Origin: Pseudomonas reidholzensis
GTDB lineage: Bacteria; Pseudomonadota; Gammaproteobacteria; Pseudomonadales; Pseudomonadaceae
Length of the DNA: 64,000 nucleotides
Reading direction: 5' to 3'
NCBI RefSeq assembly: GCF_900536025.1
Contig: NZ_UNOZ01000030.1
Span: forward strand, 496,001 to 560,000
Positions 36,656-44,292 of this stretch are shown piece after piece; the first letter of the stretch is position 1; the number at the start of each line of letters is the position of its first letter. The translations under genes and the position numbers were made by a program. The notes beneath the pieces are model-generated. The model had not been told where the DNA came from. It made no database searches and saw only the letters and a program-made list of their open reading frames with translations.

Positions 36656-36726
36656 GTGCCCGAGAGGTCACCACACAGACCCTGCTCGACGGCCTCGGCC
36701 GGACGATCCTGGAGCAGCGCGACCAT

Positions 36727-39597
36727 GTGCTGGAGGCGTCGGCGCAGCGGTTCTGCACGACCCTGGAGCAGGCCTACAACGCGCTCGGGCAAAAGGTCAC
36801 GGAAACCCACCTTGACTGGCTGCAAACCGAAGAGCCCATGCCCCTGAAAAGCACCTTCATGTTCGACGACTGGGGCCTGCCGTACAGCACCCTCGGCCCA
36901 GACGGGGTCACCCAGTACCAGGTGCTCAACCCCCTCGGCACGCCCGAGCATCGCGGGCCGATCCTGCGCAGCTGGCGGCAGAGCGCCGGCACTGCGCCGC
37001 AGATCAGCGGCATGACCGAAACCTGGCTGAACCTGTTCGAGAAGCCTGAGCAGGTTCGCCGCCTGGGTGCCGACCAGTCCCTCTCGGCCAGCCGCAGCTT
37101 CACCTACGACGGGCTGGGGCGTTGCCTGAGCCAGACCGATGAGCGCGGCAACAGCACCGCTTTCAGCTACGACGCCTGGGGCAGGATGCTCACCAGCACA
37201 CTGCCCGATAACACCCTGCTGGAACGCGCCTACGCCGCCCACAGCAGCGCCGACCTGCCGATCAGCCTGAGCGTTACGCCGGCTAACACCGCACTGCCCA
37301 GGCAGGTGGTCGGCACCCAGGCGTTCGATGGCTTGGACCAACTGACCGAGGTGTGCACGGGCGGTCGCTGCGAAACCTATGTCTATAGCCCGGGCCAGAG
37401 CCGTGCGGCGCAGAAGATCACGGCAGCAGGCGAGGTGATCGACTACACCTACCAGTTGAGCCTCACCGATGAGCCTACCTCCAGCCGTGTACACGACGAC
37501 AACGCGACGTTCGACTACGACCCGCAGAGCGCCAACCTCACCTACGCCAGCAATGAAAAGGGCAGCCGCCAGTACGACTACAACCAGGCCAACCAACTGA
37601 CTGCCGAGCACTGGACCGACCCCAGTGGCACCTGCCGCAGCACCCTGCACGCCAGCTCACTGCAAGACCGGCTGATCAGCCGTACCGACGACCTGGGCAA
37701 GGTTACCGCCCATGCATACGATGCGCAGGGGCGCTTGAGCATCACCACCCAAGGGCAACTGAAGGTCACCCAGACGTACGACCTGCTGAGCCGCACACGG
37801 CAAACCACGACGCAGGATCTGAGCAACAAAAGCACGCTGGTGACGACCGTGGACTATGACGACCACGACCAGGAAATCAAACGCACGCTGCAACTGGACA
37901 ACACGCCCGAGCGTGTCGTGGTTCAGTCATGGCTGAAGGACGGCTTGCTGGAGCGCCGCACGCTCAGTGAAGCCGGCACCACCCTGCTCGATGAGACGTT
38001 TTTCTACGACACGCGCGGGCGGCTGTCACGTCATGCGTGCACCGGGACGGAACTGCCCAAGGATGCCCTGGGACGCGAAATCGCCAGCCAGGTCTTCAGA
38101 CTGGACGCCTATGACAACATGACCCTCACCGTCACCACGTTCGCCGACAGGACGACCGAGCAGACGCGGTTCACCTATACCAATGCCGAGGATCCCTGCC
38201 AGCTCACGGGCATCACCTACACCCCGAAACGGGCCACACCCGACCCGACGTTCGACTATGACGCCAATGGCAACCTGCTGACCGACCCGCAGGGCCGCAG
38301 CCTCAGCTACGACAGCCAGGGCAGGCTGCTGGCGGTGCACGACAGCAGCGGACAAGCACTCGGCCAGTACCAGTACGACAGCCACGGCGAGCTGTTTGGC
38401 GCTCGCCTGGGGGCTGAAGACGAGCGTCTGCTGATGTATGAAGGGGACCGCCTGAGCCTGGCCATACGCGGCGCCTTGCGCACCGAATACCTGTACCAGG
38501 GCAGTGAGCCAGTCGCCGAGCAGCACTCGGATGCGCAGAGCAACACCCTGCTGCTGCAGGCCAATGCCAGTGGCAGCGTAATCGCCGAGAGCCAGCAAGG
38601 CGCGCTGCGCAGCGCCCGCTTCAGCGCCTATGGCGAGCGCACGGCCGACCCTGCGATGCGCGGGGGGTTGGGTTTCAATGGCGAGATGCTCGACCCGGCC
38701 AGCGGCTGCTACCTGCTCGGGCGCGGCTACCGCGCCTACAACCCTGAAATCAAGCGCTTCCACAGCCCCGACTCGTTCAGCCCCTTCGGCAGCGGCGGGC
38801 TCAACAGCTACGGCTATTGCCTGGGCAACCCGATTACCTTCCGCGACCCGACCGGCCACAGCGCCATCGGCTGGAGCGGGCGGCTGCGCGCCCCGGACGA
38901 GGATGTCATAGCCGGGCTTGGCAAGGGCGGTGGCTCGGGTGCGATGCCGTGGGTCTACCTGGGGGTCGCGGTGATCTTCACGATCATATCGATCGGCACC
39001 GCCGCCGGGGCGATTTACACGCTGAGTGCGGAAATGGCGGCGGCTTCCGCAGTTGAGGCTGCGGTTGTGGGGACTGCAATTGCCGGGGCGGTCAGCGCAG
39101 CTGCGGTCAAGGCTGCTGTCGCAACCACCGTTGCCACGCTTTCGCTCGCCGCCACAATCTCGCAGGGCATCGCCGTCGGGGGCTCGAATGAGACCGCCGG
39201 CAAAGTCGCGGAGTACCTGGGGTACGCCACCGCCGCAGTGACCATTGGCGCGATGGCACGCTCGGTTGGCAGGGGGGTGATGTCGCTGGTGAAACGGCTG
39301 GCGGGAAGAGGACCGAAGGTAACGCCAACTAACCTGGCACCTACAGCGGGGGGGGGAGCAGGATTTAGGAACCCGCTTGCAAACCCGACCGGTTCTACAG
39401 CGGCACCGAAGTCCGCCAGCCTGCCTGTAAGACCCTCGAAACCATTGATATCTAAAGCGACACCCATCGTCAGAAAGGCGGCGAGCGCAACTGCAGGGAT
39501 TCAATCCCCCTTCCGGGCTTTTCTCGATCAGACCCAAATGTCACGTCAGCAAAGCGATATCCAACAGGACCATCTGCGATTCAGAGCTCGCGGATGA
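36727..39597 (+). CDS. C-terminal fragment of the RHS protein with core and variable domain
   Basis: The frame is open from upstream of 36610; 36727 is only the first GTG and has no convincing ribosome site, so it probably needs the upstream half. It holds YD repeats, then the RHS-associated core ending in LGFNGEMLDPASGCYLLGRG, RAYNPEIKRFHSPDS and GLNSYGYCLGNPITFRDPTG. After the core about 248 residues form a variable domain. It has three hydrophobic stretches (MPWVYLGVAVIFTIISIG; an Ala/Val-rich run; YLGYATAAVTIGAMA) and then a proline/lysine-rich tail. This could be a pore-forming or membrane-inserting toxin; no known nuclease or deaminase motif is visible. Confidence 0.75.
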   Translation: MLEASAQRFCTTLEQAYNALGQKVTETHLDWLQTEEPMPLKSTFMFDDWGLPYSTLGPDGVTQYQVLNPLGTPEHRGPILRSWRQSAGTAPQISGMTETWLNLFEKPEQVRRLGADQSLSASRSFTYDGLGRCLSQTDERGNSTAFSYDAWGRMLTSTLPDNTLLERAYAAHSSADLPISLSVTPANTALPRQVVGTQAFDGLDQLTEVCTGGRCETYVYSPGQSRAAQKITAAGEVIDYTYQLSLTDEPTSSRVHDDNATFDYDPQSANLTYASNEKGSRQYDYNQANQLTAEHWTDPSGTCRSTLHASSLQDRLISRTDDLGKVTAHAYDAQGRLSITTQGQLKVTQTYDLLSRTRQTTTQDLSNKSTLVTTVDYDDHDQEIKRTLQLDNTPERVVVQSWLKDGLLERRTLSEAGTTLLDETFFYDTRGRLSRHACTGTELPKDALGREIASQVFRLDAYDNMTLTVTTFADRTTEQTRFTYTNAEDPCQLTGITYTPKRATPDPTFDYDANGNLLTDPQGRSLSYDSQGRLLAVHDSSGQALGQYQYDSHGELFGARLGAEDERLLMYEGDRLSLAIRGALRTEYLYQGSEPVAEQHSDAQSNTLLLQANASGSVIAESQQGALRSARFSAYGERTADPAMRGGLGFNGEMLDPASGCYLLGRGYRAYNPEIKRFHSPDSFSPFGSGGLNSYGYCLGNPITFRDPTGHSAIGWSGRLRAPDEDVIAGLGKGGGSGAMPWVYLGVAVIFTIISIGTAAGAIYTLSAEMAAASAVEAAVVGTAIAGAVSAAAVKAAVATTVATLSLAATISQGIAVGGSNETAGKVAEYLGYATAAVTIGAMARSVGRGVMSLVKRLAGRGPKVTPTNLAPTAGGGAGFRNPLANPTGSTAAPKSASLPVRPSKPLISKATPIVRKAASATAGIQSPFRAFLDQTQMSRQQSDIQQDHLRFRARG

Positions 39598-39652
39598 CCT
39601 CATCAGCGCTTGAGTGTACGGGTTTAGTTGCGCCTGCATAAACCCACGCATC

Positions 39653-39695
39653 AATGCTAGTTAGGCACCTGCTACAGCGCCTACCTAGCATTTTT
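39653..39695 (+). terminator. terminator after the right RHS gene
   Basis: AATGCTAGTTAGGC (39653-39666) pairs with GCCTACCTAGCATT (39679-39692), with one mismatch, over a 12-base loop, and a run of five T follows. It overlaps the third copy of the ACCTAG/CCAGTATC element. Confidence 0.55.
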
Positions 39696-39704
39696 ACCAG
39701 TATC
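39683..39704 (+). promoter_or_regulatory. conserved upstream element, copy 3 (ACCTAG ... CCAGTATC)
   Basis: Read on the plus strand: ACCTAG, CATTTTTA, CCAGTATC, 158 bases before the 664-residue gene. Its left part also belongs to the terminator stem, so only the right part is independent evidence. Confidence 0.45.
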
Positions 39705-39861
39705 CGACTTTCCCTCTCCCTGTTTAACCTGACCCGCGTTCCCCGTACACCGGCAACCGCCTCGCCAGGTTCGCCTGCGGTGTCTCAGGTCAGTTGCGCT
39801 TTGTGAAGTTACAGCCATCCCGCCTGTGCGGCCTGTTCCCAGTAACAACGGAGTTATACCC

Positions 39862-41856
39862 ATGACAAGCGCGGTCCCGCCCTCCACTCGTAAAGCGCGT
39901 GCCGAAGAGGCTCGCAAGCACTATCAGCACCTGCGCGTGCAACGTCTGTCCGCGCAACAGGACGACTTGGCCGACCCGCTAGTCGCCGCCATCATCGACC
40001 CCACCGATGGCACACTGGACAAGGAGGCCCTGAAAGCCGACTTGCCGGTGCAGGTGGCGCTCTGGGATGTGCCGCTATTCGACGGCGACACCGACACCGT
40101 GCAGTTGCAGATGTCCATGGGCGATGACACCTTCGTGGCGGTCGGCGCTGCCCTCGCCATCACCGCGCCGGTGGATCCCGCCACCTTTCCCCGCACGCTC
40201 GCACTGCCCAAGTCGGAGCTGGCCGCGGATGGCCCGAGAAAACTCCGCTACCACATCAAACGCTACAACTTCCTCGACAACTACTCGCCGGCCATTGACC
40301 TGATCGTCGACGGCACCCCGCCCTGGGAAGATGCAACCCCTGCGCAGATCGCCCTGCCCAGCGAAGCCATCACCGACGCCTACCTCGCCGCCAACCCCGC
40401 TGGCGTGGTCGGTACCCTGCCGGCCTACGACAACCAGCAGCCGACCGACAAGGTCGCCTTCTACTACCTCAAGGCACCGCTGCCCAGCGACCCGGCCGAC
40501 CTGCCCGCGCCCGTCGGCTTCATCGCCGTGCCGGATAACCGCGAGGTGGTGTTCCCGGTGGCGAACATCCAGCAGCTCGGTGACGGCGGCTGTCACGCCT
40601 GCTACGTGGTGATCGACAAAGCCCACAACGAAAGCCGGCTGTCGTTGTACGCCACCCTGAATGTCGCCCTCGGTGCACTGCCTACCGGCTTGGGTGCCCC
40701 GGTGGTGCCGCTTGCGGCCGATGGCCTGGTCGACCTGGCCGATGCGCGTACCGGCGTAGTCGTACACATCCCAACCTTCTCGAACTGGAAGAATACCGAC
40801 CAGATCGAAGTCAAATGGGGCAGCCATACCTTGGCGGCGGAACAGATTGGGTCAAGCCCGATCTTTCCCTTCCCGGTCCGCATCCCCAACGAGGTGCTCA
40901 AGGCGGAGTACGGCGCTGCCACCGGTGAGGTCGAGATCGAGGTCAGCTACTCGGTACTGCGCGGCACGGTGCCGTTCGGTCCCGAGAAGGCCACGGTAAA
41001 AGTCGATTTTTCGGTGATCGGGCCCGTGCGGCCGGTACCCGACCCAGACTGGCCCGACCCGATCAACACCGACCTGCTCGCGCCCGAAGTGCGCGGCAAG
41101 ACGTCCGACACTGCGAACACGCTCGAGCGCACCGATGCTGGCCAGGATGCCGAGCTGACCTTCGACCTTTACACCAACGCCATCGACGGCGAGCTGGTGG
41201 ACTTCTACTGGGGCGACACCCTGGTCAAGGAGGCGAGCCATACGGTGGACACTGGGGCAGGCCCGAAAATCAAGGTGGAGATCCTCTGGAAGTACATTCT
41301 GGACGCCGGCAACAACCCGGCGCTGCCGGTGCACTACCGGATTCGCGCTGCCGACTCCACCAACGAGCAGTACTCGGTCGCGGCGCGGGTTGCAGTCGAT
41401 GCCATCACCCTCACCCCGGACGCGCCAACCTTCCAGGGTGAAGCCCCCAACGGCTGGCTCAACTGTGACTCGTTGTGGGAGGACCCGACCAACCCGAGCG
41501 GCGCGCCGGCGATCCGGGTCGACATCCCCGACCTGTCCCAGTACCTCAAGGCCGGCGATGTGCTGACCGTGACCTGGACGCCGTTGTCCGGCCGCGTGGG
41601 CGAGGATGTCATTGCGACTGCGATCAAGACCGAAGACATCACCCTCGACGCCAGCCACCCGGCCAGCGGTTTCACATGGCTGGTGGAGCCTTACGCCACT
41701 CACATCCTGCCGCTGCATGACCTGGCCAACGGCAAGCCGGATGGCCGCGCGCGGGTGGAATACGCCTTCGACTACAAGGGCGAAAAAATCACCTCCGCGC
41801 AATTGGAGACCGTAGTGAGCCTGGGCACCGGGGCAGGCACCTGCGTGATCCCGTAA
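39862..41856 (+). CDS. Ig-like repeat protein of an uncharacterised family (member 2)
   Basis: A 664-residue protein with no signal peptide (MTSAVPPSTRKARAEEARK). After a charged N-terminus (residues 1-50) come beta-rich repeats of about 110-120 residues that resemble those at 27.2 kb and 44.3 kb (DQIEVKWGSHTLAAE, GELVDFYWGDTLVKE, GDVLTVTWTPLSGR). The C-terminus differs from the other two, ending in VVSLGTGAGTCVIP. The ATG has CGGAG upstream; an in-frame start at 39826 is less likely. It is the first gene to the right of the RHS terminator. Function not recognised. Confidence 0.78.
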   Translation: MTSAVPPSTRKARAEEARKHYQHLRVQRLSAQQDDLADPLVAAIIDPTDGTLDKEALKADLPVQVALWDVPLFDGDTDTVQLQMSMGDDTFVAVGAALAITAPVDPATFPRTLALPKSELAADGPRKLRYHIKRYNFLDNYSPAIDLIVDGTPPWEDATPAQIALPSEAITDAYLAANPAGVVGTLPAYDNQQPTDKVAFYYLKAPLPSDPADLPAPVGFIAVPDNREVVFPVANIQQLGDGGCHACYVVIDKAHNESRLSLYATLNVALGALPTGLGAPVVPLAADGLVDLADARTGVVVHIPTFSNWKNTDQIEVKWGSHTLAAEQIGSSPIFPFPVRIPNEVLKAEYGAATGEVEIEVSYSVLRGTVPFGPEKATVKVDFSVIGPVRPVPDPDWPDPINTDLLAPEVRGKTSDTANTLERTDAGQDAELTFDLYTNAIDGELVDFYWGDTLVKEASHTVDTGAGPKIKVEILWKYILDAGNNPALPVHYRIRAADSTNEQYSVAARVAVDAITLTPDAPTFQGEAPNGWLNCDSLWEDPTNPSGAPAIRVDIPDLSQYLKAGDVLTVTWTPLSGRVGEDVIATAIKTEDITLDASHPASGFTWLVEPYATHILPLHDLANGKPDGRARVEYAFDYKGEKITSAQLETVVSLGTGAGTCVIP

Positions 41857-41928
41857 GGCGATGAACGCCGCGCTGGAGGCCTGTGCACAGTGGCGAGGCC
41901 TTCAGCGCGAACGCCTGACGATTTCTTT

Positions 41929-41970
41929 CCTTGATTCGTAGGGCAATTCCTACAGACCGCTAGGTTTAGC
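41929..41970 (+). promoter_or_regulatory. palindromes upstream of the autotransporter gene
   Basis: Two inverted repeats lie side by side: GTAGGGCAATTCCTAC (41938-41953, with one mismatch) and CCGCTA-GGTT-TAGCGG (41957-41972). They sit about 90-115 bases before the autotransporter start. Paired palindromes of this spacing suggest regulator binding; no T-run follows, so they are not an obvious terminator. Confidence 0.4.
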
Positions 41971-42053
41971 GGCTTTACCCTCGCTGCCCTGCGGATTCGC
42001 CCGCGAAACCGTAGCCAATTTCCTATCGCCATCGTCTCGCCAGGGTTGCTCAC

Positions 42054-44234
42054 ATGACCGTCATTTCACTCAAGTCCAGACCGTTGACACAGCTACTGGG
42101 CGTGACCTCGCTCGCGTCCCTGATGCTCCTTGCGCCAGGCGCGCACGCGCGGCCGATCGACAGCGACACGGTCATCGACAGCAGCGCCCCGCTGGACAGC
42201 TACCAAGTGAGCGGCTCGGCGACCCTGACCGCGAACGGCGCCGCCACCCGCGAAATCAGCGCCGCCAGCGGCACCACCGTGAACCTCGATGGCTCGACCG
42301 TCGACACCGACAACAGCGCTGCGGCCCTCTCGCTCGACGGCGCCAAGGCCACTATCACTGGCAGCACGTTGACCAGTACCGGCTCACGAGGCCTCGGCCT
42401 GGGCCCGGGCTCCGAGGTGCTGGCCAGCGACAGCAGCATCACCGGCGCCACGCGCGGCGCAACCGTCAACAACAGCGTACTGAACCTGGTGCGCAGCGAA
42501 GTACGCGGCACCGGAGCCACCAGCCTGGGCCTGGAGCTGTTCGACGGCACCGTCAATGCGAGCGCCAGCCACATCGTCGGCGGCCAGCACGGCGTGCTGA
42601 TCCGCGGCGACTCCGGCCAGCCCGCCGGCCAAGGCAAACTGGTGCTGGACGCCAGCCACGTCGAGGGCCAGAACGGCGCGGCGATCGTGGTCGGCATCGG
42701 CGCTGGGCGCCCGGTCACGGCAGACATCGAAGTGCGCAACGGCTCGCGGCTCACCGCCAGCAACGGCGTACTCTTGCAAGTCGCCGACGACGCCTCTGCC
42801 ACGCTGCGGGTCAACAACAGCCAGCTGATCGGCGACATCATCGTGGCCAGCTCAGGCAACGCCGACATCACCTTCGAAAATGCCGCCTCGTTCACCGGGC
42901 GCCTGGAGAACGTTGCCAAGCTGCAGCTCGACAGCGCCGCGAGCTGGACCCTGGTCGCCGACAGCCAGGTAGGTGACCTGGCCATGGGCGCAGGGAGCGT
43001 GCGCTTCGGCAACCCGGGTGATTTTTTCACCCTCACCGTGGCCAACCTGCAAGGCGCGGGTACCTTCGAGATGAAGGGCGACTTCGCCACTGGCCAGGCC
43101 GATTTCCTGGAGGTCACGGGTGTGGCCAGCGGCGCCCACCAGATCGCGGTCAGCAGCAGCGGCAGCGATCCACTGGCCGAGGCCAGCTTGCACCTGGTGC
43201 GTATTGGCGCGGGTGATGCCTCGTTCGACCTGCTCGGCGGGCCGGTCGACCTCGGTGCGTATTCCTACGACCTGGTGCGCAACGGCAACGACTGGTTCCT
43301 CGACGCCTCGCGCAAGACCATCAGCCCCGGGACACGCTCGGTGATGGCCTTGAACAACGCCATACCGACGGTGTTCTACGGCGAGCTGAGCACCTTGCGC
43401 AGCCGCATGGGCGAAGTGCGCCGCGAGCCCGGCAAGGCCGGTGGCTGGATGCGTACCTACGGCAACAAGTTCAATGTCGCGGCCAGTGCGGGCACGGCCT
43501 ACCAGCAGACCCAGCAAGGCCTGTCGCTGGGTGTCGACATGCCAGTGGCCGCAGGCGACGGCAACTGGCTGGTCGGCGTCAGCGCCGGCTACAGCAAATC
43601 CGACCTGGACCTTGGCGGCGGCACCTCCGGCAAGGTCGACAGCTTCCATGCGGGTGTCTACAGCACCTGGCTGGACCCTCTGAACGGCTACTACTTCGAC
43701 GCCGTGGGCAAACTCAACCGCTTCCAGAACCAGGCCGATGTGCGCCTCAGCGACGGCCAGGAGAGCAAGGGCGACTACGCCAACCATGGCCTTGGCCTGT
43801 CGCTGGAGTTCGGCCGCCACCTGCGCCTGGGCGATGGCTACTTCGTCGAGCCCTATGCGCAGTTGGCGGGCATGCTCGTCCAGGGCAATCACTACGCCCT
43901 GGACAACGGCATGCGCGCCGAAGGCGAACGCGCCCGCTCACTGCTGGGCAAGCTGGGCGCCACCGCTGGGCGCACGTTCGACCTGGGCGATGGGCGGATG
44001 ATCCAGCCGTACCTGCGCCTGGCCGCCGCGCATGAGTTCGCCCGTAACAACGAGGTCCGGGTCAACGACAACCGCTTCGCCAACGACCTCTCGGGCACCC
44101 GCGGGGAACTGGGTGCGGGCGTGTCGCTGGCGTGGTCGGACAAATGGCAAGTGCACGCCGACTTCGACTACAGCAACGGGGACAAGATCGAACAGCCCTG
44201 GGGCGCCGACGTCGGGGTTCGCTACAGCTGGTAG
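42054..44234 (+). CDS. pertactin-like autotransporter (type Va) with beta-barrel domain
   Basis: A 726-residue protein with a Sec signal peptide (about residues 1-32, ending PGAHA). The passenger (about 33-440) is of the pertactin type, a beta-helix of short repeats (SAALSLDGAKATITGSTL, VLASDSSITGATRGATV). The C-terminal autotransporter domain (about 465-726) begins WMRTYGNKFNVA and ends in GVRYSW with the required terminal aromatic residue. The passenger has no visible protease triad or RGD, so adhesion is more likely than catalysis. It lies between two members of the Ig-like family, all rightward. Confidence 0.92.
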   Translation: MTVISLKSRPLTQLLGVTSLASLMLLAPGAHARPIDSDTVIDSSAPLDSYQVSGSATLTANGAATREISAASGTTVNLDGSTVDTDNSAAALSLDGAKATITGSTLTSTGSRGLGLGPGSEVLASDSSITGATRGATVNNSVLNLVRSEVRGTGATSLGLELFDGTVNASASHIVGGQHGVLIRGDSGQPAGQGKLVLDASHVEGQNGAAIVVGIGAGRPVTADIEVRNGSRLTASNGVLLQVADDASATLRVNNSQLIGDIIVASSGNADITFENAASFTGRLENVAKLQLDSAASWTLVADSQVGDLAMGAGSVRFGNPGDFFTLTVANLQGAGTFEMKGDFATGQADFLEVTGVASGAHQIAVSSSGSDPLAEASLHLVRIGAGDASFDLLGGPVDLGAYSYDLVRNGNDWFLDASRKTISPGTRSVMALNNAIPTVFYGELSTLRSRMGEVRREPGKAGGWMRTYGNKFNVAASAGTAYQQTQQGLSLGVDMPVAAGDGNWLVGVSAGYSKSDLDLGGGTSGKVDSFHAGVYSTWLDPLNGYYFDAVGKLNRFQNQADVRLSDGQESKGDYANHGLGLSLEFGRHLRLGDGYFVEPYAQLAGMLVQGNHYALDNGMRAEGERARSLLGKLGATAGRTFDLGDGRMIQPYLRLAAAHEFARNNEVRVNDNRFANDLSGTRGELGAGVSLAWSDKWQVHADFDYSNGDKIEQPWGADVGVRYSW

Positions 44235-44244
44235 GACATGTAAC

Positions 44245-44271
44245 GGGAGGCCTTGATGGCCTCCTTTTTTT
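44245..44271 (+). terminator. rho-independent terminator after the autotransporter gene
   Basis: GGAGGCC pairs with GGCCTCC over a five-base loop and is followed by seven T. It leaves only 21 bases before the next start, so the next gene relies on read-through or on a promoter inside this stretch. Confidence 0.85.
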
Positions 44272-44292
44272 GGTCTGGAACTGGGGGTTTTC

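Larger units (their letters stand above)
34571..39597 (+). pseudogene. RHS-repeat core protein gene split by a frameshift
   Basis: Two long open frames (34571-36655 and the frame that continues to 39597) together encode one RHS protein of about 1675 residues. The first ends at a TAA in a wrong frame after QYAYTPTRPARPS. The other frame continues the homology with the left RHS protein from ADQASQTVISAREVTT. The break lies near 36620-36650 and equals the loss of one base or a gain of two; there is no long homopolymer there. No other damage is visible in either half, so the mutation is recent, the gene is phase-variable, or the sequence has an error. The intact protein would carry N-terminal RHS, YD repeats, a core and a hydrophobic C-terminal domain. 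Confidence 0.8.

Noticed and set aside
36610..36660. Programmed ribosomal frameshift in the right RHS gene.
   Set aside because: No slippery heptamer or downstream stem was seen, and the left RHS copy needs no shift at this place.
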